A DNA stretch of 64,000 bases from Zerene cesonia. Taxonomy: Eukaryota; Arthropoda; Insecta; Lepidoptera; Pieridae. The notes under the pieces are model-generated. The model did no database searches. It had not been told where the DNA came from and saw only the letters and a list, made by a program, of their open reading frames with translations. Of this stretch, positions 54,101-64,000 are shown piece after piece (within the stretch, counting starts at the first letter, position 1; each line of letters begins with the position of its first letter). The stretch spans positions 2,688,917-2,752,916 of the forward strand of contig NC_052102.1 in NCBI RefSeq assembly GCF_012273895.1, written 5' to 3'. A program made the translations under genes and the position numbers.

Positions 54101-57100
54101 TTGATATTCACTCCAGCAGCAGTATTTGAGCTTATCGCTAACAAACAGACATACGCCATGGAAAAATTGTTTTACATATCTAAACGTTTAAACTTCTATT
54201 TTTCTAGTGCTAATAAATAATAATCTATTGATATCATTTATAGCGAATATGTGCTTTCATAATACATCATTTCATTTTTTGCTCGACAGATTAGGCGGTC
54301 TAATCTCTTAATTTACAATATAATTGGAGTATTTGTTAAGTTAGGTTCGGATCTTATCCATTCATAACTATAACAATTTCTCATAAACCATATTTATGAT
54401 AACGATCACGCAATGGAGGCATGATTGATAACGCATTACGTACATTAACCGGTCTTAACGGGAGGTCATTGCGTAATACAATGTCATGGCTATAATAGAT
54501 AGCTGTTATGGTGTTATAGAAGTTGTTATCTGTATTTCGATGCTTTTATGTGGTTCAGAGGTTTCGGCACGTACGCCTTATCACTTAGGTGATTTATGTT
54601 TTTTGTTTAGGCTACTCTGTAGGTAGATGCGTTTTGCTTCATAAGCTGGTTCGATATCGTGTATATTTTTTATGTTTATTTTATATTTATGTATATAAAA
54701 TAAACATATAGCACAGACATAGACGAATTGACAAATTACATGGTAATCGGTGTAAGCGTAAATACTAGGATTTTTCATGTTTGAAAACTTCAAAATTATT
54801 TTTTTTTATACATTTTATTTTTTTCAAGTATTCAAATTTCTACGTTTAGATGTTTTATTCGTATCGTCCCTTGCAAGACTCATGTATAATACAGAGAAAT
54901 ATCATAACAGCGCTTGGGATTATCTACAAAGTAGCATTATCTTTAAGATTGTATAGACAATGGTCTCGTAGTATAACTTGTTTGTATCGATAATAACTTG
55001 ATCTGTTTATATTATACTAGCTGCGCCCCGCGGTTTCACCCGCGTAAGTCCGTATCCGTAGGAATATCGGAATAAACAGTTACCTATATGTTATTCCAAT
55101 TGTCCAGCTGTCTATGTACCAAATATCATTGCAATCGGTTCAGTAGTTTTTGCGTGAAAGAGCAACAAACACACACACATCCTTACAAACTTTCGCATTT
55201 ATAATATTAGTAGGATAAAGTCAATATTACTTATGTTACTATATAATGTATTTACGCTTTGTTTCATATTGTCGGCGTAGATCGCGTATCTCGCTCCCAT
55301 TTATTGTTTTTTTATTACTTATTTTACACATCGTATTAATTGTCTGTCGCAGAAAAGTCAGGATTTAGAAAAAATAAGCATTCAAAACAATATTTTATAT
55401 CCTATTAGGTGTCCTAATTTATTATACCAGTATAGGGTCTATCTGTTGCAGAATGAAGTCTAGCTAGCTTCACTAATTTAGTCACTTGTTCATACCGGCT
55501 TTGTGTCACGTTAAAGTAGTTTAAGAGATTAGACGATCTTACAACACGACAAGCTTGTAATGGTTAAGATTTATCTTTTACAATATAGGTAAATCTGTAG
55601 AACCTTACTGGATTACTCGCTTTTATTAGCTTCACCTGTACGTTTTGCATGTAACCAATTTAAACTCGATTTTGACCCACCTCATCACTTACGAACAGTT
55701 TTAATAAAAAACTTTAACGTTATTCAGGATCGATGACTACAATAATTTTATGATTTTGTCTTATTATCCTGATTAGGATCGCCAGGATTATATAAATTTA
55801 CTTTATTACGTAATAGAGCAATTGAGACAATTTAGTTGATTCTATGATTGAAGCGTATTTGTATATATATTTTTTGCTATGTTTAAAATTTTTATATAAT
55901 TGCTTATGCAGTTATGTAACTTCCATAACCATAGGAATCTTAAGACAAAATTATTTATCTACATAGGTCATTTTTACAATTCTCTTTGTTATATTAAAAT
56001 TTTCAGTCAGCTTTGCTAACGGTAATAATTATTTTGCCGTTTACAGAAAATTCCCGAAGGCTCTATAATTCTCCTCCACGCTTGTGCCCACAACCCGACT
56101 GGCGTCGACCCTAGGCCTGAAGAATGGCAACAATTGTCTCAGGTAAATGAGAAACTTATTAATCTCCTTCTAGGTTCCCCTGGATCCTAGTCCCTTTTTT
56201 TCTATTCCCTATTCCCCTGATTTATAGAAGCATTTTTTCTGGTTTTAGCTACTTTAAGAAATCTTAGTGAGTTATGTATTTTTTGGATGGCTTAAATTAG
56301 TATGAAATCTTTATAATTTTATGCGTTGAAAACTTTCCCACATGCAGCTCTTATAAGTAGCCATTTTTTCTACTAAAATAGTAACTTCACTTGACTAAAT
56401 TTAAATGAGTTATAAACAAATTGTTCATTATTTATATGTGCTTCCAGCACGATCGGCCAAAAGAATTTTATGACGCTTCTTTAAAAAAAAATGTCTTAGT
56501 GTAGATAATTAATTAATGTAATATTAAATATATTCTCCAGGTTGTAAAAGACAGAAAACTGTACCCATTCTTCGATATGGCGTACCAAGGTTTCGCGACC
56601 GGCGACGTCGACAACGACGCGTTCGCCGTGCGACTGTTCGTCAAGGAGGGACACCAGATTGCGCTTGCGCAGAGCTTCGCTAAGAATATGGGTAATTTTC
56701 ATTTTTTTATTCAATATTATTTGTTAAAAAACTAACTGAAAAGTATAGACACGTATATTTTCTTATTATTTTTTTTATTGTGTCTCAGTAATCTTATATG
56801 ATATACTCGAGTGACTGACCTAACTCCTGTATGCATATAGCAACATCTGATTGGATCAATTTAATATATTTAATAATAAAGGTTCCAAGTTATCTGTCCA
56901 TCATGTTGTGTATGTGTATGTGTACAGGGATTATAGATTAAATAAAATAAAATAATCTCAGAGGCCTTCAAATTAACCAAATTAGAGGAAACTAAATTTT
57001 CATTGATATGTTAGTACCAAGAAAAATTCAAAACACATTAGTCATATAGAAAAATGTGAAAATATGCTTTTGAGGAAAAATTTCTAACGATAAATTGATT

Positions 57101-60100
57101 TCGATAAGAATAGGGGGAAAAATATATAAAAATTTAATATCAAGTTCGAACTGGATTACGATATGATAAGACCAGTTTCGAAAAAAAGAAATTTGTCGAT
57201 TCATTTCGCTATGAAGTATGTAACTTTCGGTTCCCTTGATTTTATTTTTACTCTAAACTCATAATTAGTTATGTAATGTAAAACAATACCAGTTGTTTAA
57301 AAGCATGTTTATTCATCATACCCCAGAGGTATATTGACGTCATAGAAGCCACATGATAACAATTGTGCCCATAATTATTGTAGAAAAATATGTATACCAA
57401 ATAACTAAATAATAACAAGATTCGATAAGAACCAGATTCCTTAATTTAACACTTTCGACCTTTTTATCGTGTTATGCAACAGTTCAATAATATATTGGTT
57501 ATCGGACTGTTTTAAGTAGAATTTTAACAATTATTTAAATGTATGTTTTTTCTCTATTTTTTGTTTTTTACAAGATGCATTTTTATTGTAACATTTATAT
57601 TAGAATATATAGTTTGTATTATAAATACGATGTCTTATCATTATTATGTTAAATATACAAGCGGTCCGCATCGGCTTTGCCCGTGATATATGTACAAACC
57701 TATAGCACTCAGAGGTCAGGGTTTTCTTTAAAAATATGCAATAAGAAATTAAAATATTTTCTGTGGTAACAAAAGCAAAAAAAGAAACGGCTTCTTCTTT
57801 CATCGTCTTATAAAAAGTTAGACGGTCCTCCCCGATGTCAATATTCCTGTTTTATTCCAAGGGAGCATTTAATCGGGATAAAAAATATACTAAAGATCAC
57901 TCAAGTCAGCTCATATTCTGTCTGTATACCAATGGTATCAAAATCCGTTCAGTAGTTTCAGCGTGATTGACGGACAAACATCCAAACATACAAGCTGTCA
58001 CATTTATAATATGAGTGTGATTTGATGAAATGTCAATTGGCAGGATTGTACGGCGAGCGTGCGGGCGCGCTCACGTTCCTGTGCGGCGACGAGGGCACGG
58101 CCGCGAAGGTGATGTCGCAGGTGAAGATCATGATCCGCGTCATGTACTCCAACCCGCCGCTGTACGGGGCGCGGCTCGTGCAGGAGATACTCAACACGCC
58201 CGAGCTGAAGCAGCAGTGGTGAGTTGGCCGCCTTTTTTATATTTTTTGGTAATAAAAAAAAATCTTTTTTTTTTTTAATTTATAATTACTAGAAAACTTG
58301 AAGGTTTTGTAAAGTAATTCGGGTCTCAAAACAATAGTAAATTATAAATCAATAATTATTTTTAACAAAAAACTAAATCGTCTTCAAAATCGACTGTACT
58401 AGAAAAATTTTAATGACCATACAGAGGGCACCAGCTAGCAGCCGAAAGGTTTTTAGCGTGATCGTCAGTCTATCTTTCTTATTTATTGTACATCAATACT
58501 AAAAAAAAAAAAAAAACACCAAAAAACAGTTCGTCTAAAGCCGACATAACACAGGTTGAAGGACGTGAAGCTAATGGCGGACCGCATCATCTCGATGCGC
58601 ACGAAGCTGCGCGCAGGCATCGAGGGCGCCGGCAACAAGCTGTCCTGGCGACACATCACCGACCAGATCGGCATGTTCTGCTACACCGGCCTTACGCCTC
58701 AACAGGTGGGTTGTTTGTGTACACCTTTAGGGTGCTGTTTCACATTTAAACAGGCTGTAACGCAGGAAATTAGCTGTCGATTGAAATTAGTTATTTTAAA
58801 CATATCATAAAAGTTCAAGTGGTCGGAATATCTATACAAACATGAAACCGGCCCTGNNNNNNNNNNNNNNNNNNNNNNNNNNNNNNNNNNNNNNNNNNNN
58901 NNNNNNNNNNNNNNNNNNNNNNNNNNNNNNNNNNNNNNNNNNNNNNNNNNNNNNNNNNNNNNNNNNNNNNNNNNNNNNNNNNNNNNNNNNNNNNNNNNNN
59001 NNNNNNNNNNNNNNNNNNNNNNNNNNNNNNNNNNNNNNNNNNNNNNNNNNNNNNNNNNNNNNNNNNNNNNNNNNNNNNNNNNNNNNNNNNNNNNNNNNNN
59101 NNNNNNNNNNNNNNNNNNNNNNNNNNNNNNNNNNNNNNNNNNNNNNNNNNNNNNNNNNNNNNNNNNNNNNNNNNNNNNNNNNNNNNNNNNNNNNNNNNNN
59201 NNNNNNNNNNNNNNNNNNNNNNNNNNNNNNNNNNNNNNNNNNNNNNNNNNNNNNNNNNNNNNNNNNNNNNNNNNNNNNNNNNNNNNNNNNNNNNNNNNNN
59301 NNNNNNNNNNNNNNNNNNNNNNNNNNNNNNNNNNNNNNNNNNNNNNNNNNNNNNNNNNNNNNNNNNNNNNNNNNNNNNNNNNNNNNNNNNNNNNNNNNNN
59401 NNNNNNNNNNNNNNNNNNNNNNNNNNNNNNNNNNNNNNNNNNNNNNNNNNNNNNNNNNNNNNNNNNNNNNNNNNNNNNNNNNNNNNNNNNNNNNNNNNNN
59501 NNNNNNNNNNNNNNNNNNNNNNNNNNNNNNNNNNNNNNNNNNNNNNNNNNNNNNNNNNNNNNNNNNNNNNNNNNNNNNNNNNNNNNNNNNNNNNNNNNNN
59601 NNNNNNNNNNNNNNNNNNNNNNNNNNNNNNNNNNNNNNNNNNNNNNNNNNNNNNNNNNNNNNNNNNNNNNNNNNNNNNNNNNNNNNNNNNNNNNNNNNNN
59701 NNNNNNNNNNNNNNNNNNNNNNNNNNNNNNNNNNNNNNNNNNNNNNNNNNNNNNNNNNNNNNNNNNNNNNNNNNNNNNNNNNNNNNNNNNNNNNNNNNNN
59801 NNNNNNNNNNNNNNNNNNNNNNNNNNNNNNNNNNNNNNNNNNNNNNNNNNNNNNNNCAGATTCGAAATTCAAATGTAATATTTTTTTATAATTAAGTGTA
59901 ACAGTATTTATGGCCAGACTAAGTATAATAGCTTAGGCAGTTATGTAACTTCCATCACCATATGAATCTTGACAAAATTATTTATCTACATAGGTAATTC
60001 TTACATTTCTCTTTGTTATATTAAAATTTTCAGTCAGCTTTGCTAACGGTAATAATTATTTTGCCGCTTACAGAAAATTCCCGAAGGCTCCATAATTCTC

Positions 60101-63100
60101 CTCCACGCTTGTGCCCACAACCCCACTGGCGTCGACCCTAGGCCTGAAGAATGGCAACAATTGTCTCAGGTAAATGAGAAACTTATTAATCTCCTTCTAG
60201 GTCCCCCTGGATCCTAGTCCCTTTTTTTCTATTCCCTATTCCCCTCATTTATAGAAGCTTTTTTTTGGTTTTAGCTACTTTAAGATATCTTAGTGAGTTA
60301 TGTATTTTTTGAATGGCTTAAGTTAGTATGAAATCTTTATAATTTTATGCGTTGAAAACTTTTCCACATGCAGCTCTTATAAGTAGCCATTTTTTCTACT
60401 AAAATAGTAACTTCACTTGACTAAATTTAAATGAGTTATAAACAAATTGTTCATTATTTATATGTGCTTCCAGCACGATCGGCCAAAAGAATTTTATGAC
60501 GCTTCTTTAAAAAAAAATGTCTTAGTGTAGATAATTAATTAATGTAATATTAAATATATTCTCCAGGTTGTAAAAGACAGAAAACTGTACCCATTCTTCG
60601 ATATGGCGTACCAAGGTTTCGCGACCGGCGACGTCGACAACGACGCGTTCGCCGTGCGACTGTTCGTCAAGGAGGGACACCAGATTGCGCTTGCGCAGAG
60701 CTTCGCTAAGAATATGGGTAATTTTCATTTTTTTATTCAATATTATTTGTTAAAAAACTAACTGAAAAGTATAGACACGTATATTTTCTTATTATTTTTT
60801 TTTATTGTGTCTCAGTAATCTTATATGATATACTCGAGTGACTGACCTAACTCCTGTATGCATATAGCAACATCTGATTGGATCAATTTAGTATATTTAA
60901 TAATAAAGGTTCCAAGTTATCTGTCCATCATGTTGTGTATGTGTACAGGGATTATAGATTAAATAAAATAAAATTTATTGTGGGAGTCGAGCACGCTTCG
61001 GCACGAATTGGGCCAGCTCGCACCGGGGAAGTACCACACCCCCACAGAAAACCGGCGTGAAATAGTGGCATGCCACTGTGTTTCGTACGGTGAGTGGAGG
61101 AGCCGGAGGCCCATTTTCTTTTCCTCACCCGTCCCAGTCCATTCCTTCTTTCCAGTCGTTAATCCTTTCCTTTTCCTTTACCCCTTAAAAGCGGTCAACA
61201 CCTTCGCAGAGGCACTACCTCTGCGAATGTTCATGGGCGGTGGTGATCGCTTACCATCAGGCGAACCACCAGCCAAGTTGCCCGCTATGACATAAAAAAA
61301 AAAACATAAAAAAAATAATCTCAGAGGCCTTCAAATTAACCAAATTAGAGGAAACTAAATTTTCATTGATATGTTAGTACCAAGAAAAATTCAAAACACA
61401 TTAGTCATATAGAAAAATGTGAAAATATGCTTTTGAGGAAAAATTTCTAACGATAAATTGATTTCGATAAGAATAGGGGGAAAAATATATAAAAATTTAA
61501 TATCAAGTTCGAACTGGATTACGATATGATAAGACCAGTTTCGAAAAAAAGAAATTTGTCGATTCATTTCGCTATGAAGTATGTAACTTTCAGTTCCCTT
61601 GATTTTATTTTTACTCATAATTAGTAAACTCATAATTAGTTATGTAATGTAAAACAATACCAGTTGTTTAAAAGCATGTTTATTCATCATACCCCAGAGG
61701 TATATTGACGTCATAGAAGCCACATGATAACAATTGTGCCCATAATTATTGTAGAAAAATATGTATACCAAATAACTAAATAATAACAAGATTCGATAAG
61801 AACCAGATTTCTTAAGTTAACACTTTCGACCTTTTTATCGTGTTATGCAACAGTTCAATAATATATTGGTTATCGGACTGTTTTAAGTAGAATTTTAACA
61901 ATTATTTAAATGTATTTTTTTTTTCTCTATTTTTTGTTTTTTACAAGATGCATTTTTATTGTAACATTTATATTAGAATATATAGTTTGTATTATAAATA
62001 CGATGTCTTATCATTATTATGTTAAATATACAAGCGGTCCGCCTCGGCTTTGCCCGTGATACATGTACAAAGCACTCAGGGGTCAGGGTTTTTTCTTAAA
62101 ATATGCAATAAGAAATTAAAATATTTTCTGTGGTAGTCGGTAGACGGTCCTCCCCGATATCAATATTCCTGTTTTATTCCAACGGAGCATTTAATCGGGA
62201 TAAAAAGTATACTACAGATTACTCAAGTCGGCTCATGGTATCAAAATCCGTTCAGTAGTTTCAGCGTGATTGACGGACAAACATCCAAACATACAAGCTG
62301 TCACATTTATAATATGAGTGTGATTTGATGAAATGTCAATTGGCAGGATTGTACGGCGAGCGTGCGGGCGCGCTCACGTTCCTGTGCGGCGACGAGGGCA
62401 CGGCCGCGAAGGTGATGTCGCAGGTGAAGATCATGATCCGCGTCATGTACTCCAACCCGCCGCTGTACGGGGCGCGGCTCGTGCAGGAGATACTCAACAC
62501 GCCCGAGTTGAAGCAGCAGTGGTGAGTTGGACGCCTTTTTATTTTTTTGGTAATAAAAAAAAATCTTTTTTTTTATTTATACAAACTAGAACATTTGAAG
62601 GTTTTGTAACGTAATGCGACTCTAAAACAATAGTAAATTATAAATCAATAATTATATTTAACAAAGAACTAAATCGTCTTCGAAATCGACTGTATTAGAA
62701 AAAATTTAATGATCATACAGAGGACACTAGCTAGCAGCCGAAAGGTTTTTAGCGGGATCGTCAGTCTATCTTTCTTATTTATTGTACATCAATACTAAAA
62801 AAATAAATAAAACACCAAAAAACAGTCCGTCTAAAGCCAACATAACACAGGTTGAAGGACGTGAAGCTAATGGCGGACCGCATCATCTCGATGCGCACGA
62901 AGCTGCGCGCCGGCATCGAGGGCGCCGGCAACAAGCTGTCCTGGCGACACATCACCGACCAGATCGGCATGTTCTGCTACACCGGCCTCACGCCTCAACA
63001 GGTGGGTCGTTTATGTACACTTTTAGGGTGCTGTTTCACATTTAAACAGGCTGTAACGCAGGAAATTAGCTGTCGATTGAATTAGTTATGTATGGATTTA

Positions 63101-63638
63101 AAAAATATCAAAAAAGTTCAAGTGGTCGGAATATCTTATTTATAGTCTTTTGTATGCTATTAATGGGGCTTTTTCACATTTTTAACTGACAGAAAGTAGA
63201 GCCGATATCAGGAATGTTCTGCGGAAATTAGATTTCGATTGAAATTACTAGTGTAATTTAAACACATCATATAAGTCAAGTTATCGGTATACCAGCAATC
63301 GGTGAAACCGGCCCTGAAAGCTGTTTATGTTGCGACAGCCAAAAAGCTGGTTACATAATAAATAGCAAAAAAAGAAGACACAAAAACTAGTTAGGCCAAC
63401 CTTAATTCTGACACTTTCCGAACTAAAACTTATTTATTTATATGTAATTTTTAGTTTTATACCATTGAAATTTCTTTTCAAAATATCTCATTTATTTACT
63501 CGTTAACACTTGCAGGTGGACCGCCTCACCAAGGAGTTCAACATCTACTTGACCAAGGACGGCCGCATCTCGGTGGCCGGCATCTCGTCCAAGAACGTGG
63601 ACTACGTCGCCGAAGCAATGCACAAGGTCACATCTTAG
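51155..63638 (+). CDS. Got2: Aspartate aminotransferase, mitochondrial (with duplicated exons 5-8)
   Basis: PLP enzyme interconverting aspartate + 2-oxoglutarate and oxaloacetate + glutamate in the mitochondrial matrix; part of the malate-aspartate shuttle. Exons 51155-51246, 51522-51678, 51868-52011, 53721-53927, then exons 5-8 in two versions (56047-56142, 56541-56691, 58044-58218, 58555-58705 or 60074-60169, 60567-60717, 62347-62521, 62851-63001), then 63516-63638. With one version the protein has 431 residues, the normal length. Start MAQVVRKLTVHVLK is basic and acid-free, as for a matrix targeting peptide. Seen: STWWGNVEMGPPD, VNLGAGAYRDD, GTGALRLG, HACAHNPTGVDP, PFFDMAYQGFA, SFAKNMGLYGERAG with the PLP lysine at about residue 280 (human 279), and RISVAGISSKNVDY near the C-terminus. 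AATAAA follows at 63791. Using both versions would insert 191 extra residues in frame with a second PLP lysine, which is unlikely to fold. Confidence 0.96.
52065..52271 (+). mobile_element. Second Helitron-like family, copy 2 (Got2 intron 3)
   Basis: Reverse orientation of the 20482 element: attactcagccacagcaacg...gggtatgctag at the right end, and a conserved block aaccgattttgatgaaattt in the middle. The left terminus is not sharp. Confidence 0.6.
52859..53050. repeat. Interspersed repeat in Got2 intron 3
   Basis: Begins ctagattttgcctgcagctt; then ccttcctcttgaatcac and agggacagggaaagcgactt. The same family is found reversed at 45105-45300 and at the right half of 1041-1255. Confidence 0.6.
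53928..56046 (+). other. Got2 intron 4 (2.1 kb, joined to exon 5a) with Lep1 copy
   Basis: Donor gtaagt, acceptor tttacag. Contains Lep1 copy 5 at 55017-55215; otherwise AT-rich with nothing recognised. The right-hand counterpart (59857-60073) shows only the last part of this intron. Confidence 0.6.
55017..55215 (-). mobile_element. Helitron-like short element (Lep1-type), copy 5
   Basis: Lies in Got2 intron 4, left of the duplicated block. Intact ends, and the copy most similar to the one at 12900. Confidence 0.82.
55902..58856 (+). repeat. Left copy of the duplicated Got2 block (exons 5a-8a)
   Basis: From gcttatgcagttatgtaact to the gap edge ...atgaaaccggccctg. It carries exons 56047-56142, 56541-56691, 58044-58218 and 58555-58705. 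It matches 59931-63316 through exons and introns. It lacks the SINE found in the right copy (empty site at 56941-56955). The match stops where the N run begins. Confidence 0.95.
57650..58020. repeat. Repeat fragment in Got2 intron 6 (left copy)
   Basis: caagcggtccgcatcggctt, gcactcagaggtcagggttt, then tcaaaatccgttcagtagtt, tcagcgtgattgacggacaa and ttataatatgagtgtga. Layout of a lepidopteran non-autonomous element. The same element is in the right copy at about 62028-62323, where two internal stretches are missing. Confidence 0.55.
58857..59856. other. Assembly gap of exactly 1000 N inside Got2
   Basis: Run of N between the two copies of the Got2 block. The same round length as the gap at 27373 marks it as a scaffolding placeholder. 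Confidence 0.99.
60974..61315 (+). mobile_element. Poly(A)-tailed SINE, copy B, inserted in the right Got2 intron 6 copy
   Basis: Same element as 14370-14718 (tttattgtgggagtcgagca ... cccgctatgacataaaa). The left duplicate of this intron carries the empty site: at 56941-56955 ataaaataaaataatctcag runs straight through. The insertion is therefore younger than the split of the two copies. Confidence 0.85.
62028..62323. repeat. Repeat fragment in Got2 intron 6 (right copy)
   Basis: Counterpart of 57650-58020 with deletions, for example the stretch tcatattctgtctgtatacc is absent before gtatcaaaatccgttc. The deletions are part of what separates the two haplotype-like copies. Confidence 0.55.
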
Positions 63639-63790
63639 ATATAAGGATAGGTTCACTGCCATAAGCATTAAATGATTTTTTTTCTCACTGTACCAGATGA
63701 ATGCAGTATTTATGCTTCACTAGCCTTATACTTCATAGAATACGTTTAATCGAGATTTATATATTATTTACTTTATAATTTGTTAGTGTT

Positions 63791-63796
63791 AATAAA
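63791..63796 (+). terminator. Poly(A) signal of Got2
   Basis: AATAAA about 155 bases after the TAG stop at 63636-63638, in AT-rich sequence. First canonical signal downstream of the stop on this strand. Confidence 0.6.
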
Positions 63797-64000
63797 ATTA
63801 TAACTTTTTACCAGGTATTTTATTCATCCCGCCCGACGAATCAAACGCATTGTATTATTAAACTGTTTATTTTTAAAATAAGTAGATAAAATAAACTTGA
63901 TGCCAAAAAACACAAAATTGTATTAACATGTTTGCAGTGATTCTAGAACGAAACTAATTCTATGCGATATATTTACAGCCGACAAACAAATGAAATCCTT
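63797..64000. other. Flank downstream of Got2
   Basis: About 200 bases of AT-rich sequence after the poly(A) signal; no feature recognised. Confidence 0.5.

Larger units (their letters stand above)
59931..63316 (+). repeat. Right copy of the duplicated Got2 block (exons 5b-8b)
   Basis: From gcttaggcagttatgtaact to gtgaaaccggccctg, continuing without a break into the final Got2 exon. Exons 60074-60169, 60567-60717, 62347-62521 and 62851-63001 have the same sizes, phases and protein as the left copy. Differences: SINE at 60974-61315, deletions in the 62028-62323 repeat, extra bases near 61617, and a partly doubled stretch between 63060 and 63316. Confidence 0.95.

Noticed and set aside
58030..58278. 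Arg/Ala/Gly-rich frame over Got2 exon 7 (also 62333-62614)
   Set aside because: Out-of-frame shadow of a GC-rich Got2 exon.
58832..59891. Long open frames across the second gap
   Set aside because: Same cause: 1000 N read as unknown residues.
55902..63316. Idea of two complete tandem Got2 genes
   Set aside because: Only exons 5-8 are repeated; exons 1-4 and the last exon occur once, so this is not a whole-gene duplication.

Overview
This is eukaryotic nuclear DNA from an insect, almost certainly a moth or butterfly (Lepidoptera). The genes have clean GT-AG introns in an AT-rich background. The spaces between exons carry many short repeats I recognise as lepidopteran: Helitron-like elements that begin TCCTACTAATATTATAAATG and end in CTAG, poly(A)-tailed SINEs, and retroelement tails ending in (GATGAT)n. 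I cannot name the species.

Four protein-coding genes are supported. (1) Positions 1-12067, minus strand: myosin VIIa (Drosophila crinkled, ck). Ten coding exons are visible, covering the motor, the IQ neck, the first MyTH4 and the start of the first FERM; the 3' part lies left of position 1. (2) Positions 38474-40445, plus strand: a secreted protein of 557 residues with nine peritrophin-A/CBM14-type chitin-binding modules, the third one degenerate. (3) Positions 43225-49831, minus strand: WDFY2, a WD-repeat and FYVE endosomal protein of 418 residues in nine coding exons. (4) Positions 51155-63638, plus strand: mitochondrial aspartate aminotransferase (Got2), 431 residues, arranged head to head with WDFY2 across 1.3 kb.

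Positions 12068-38473 (26 kb) contain no gene I can support. The stretch holds repeats, a weak candidate for the non-coding first exon of ck near 25.0 kb, a 1000-N gap (27373-28372), and a short Gly/Pro-rich open stretch cut off by that gap.

The most important anomaly is in Got2. Exons 5-8 and their introns appear twice, on either side of a second gap of exactly 1000 N (58857-59856). The two copies encode the same 191 residues and differ only by five synonymous changes in the exons, plus intron SNPs, indels and one SINE that is present in the right copy and absent from a clean empty site in the left. This looks like two haplotypes of one locus placed end to end by the assembler. A real intragenic duplication is the alternative. 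The four genes are unrelated in function (actin motor, chitin-binding extracellular protein, endosome, mitochondrial metabolism); apart from the head-to-head WDFY2/Got2 pair I see no functional grouping. I saw no tRNA, rRNA or CRISPR array.
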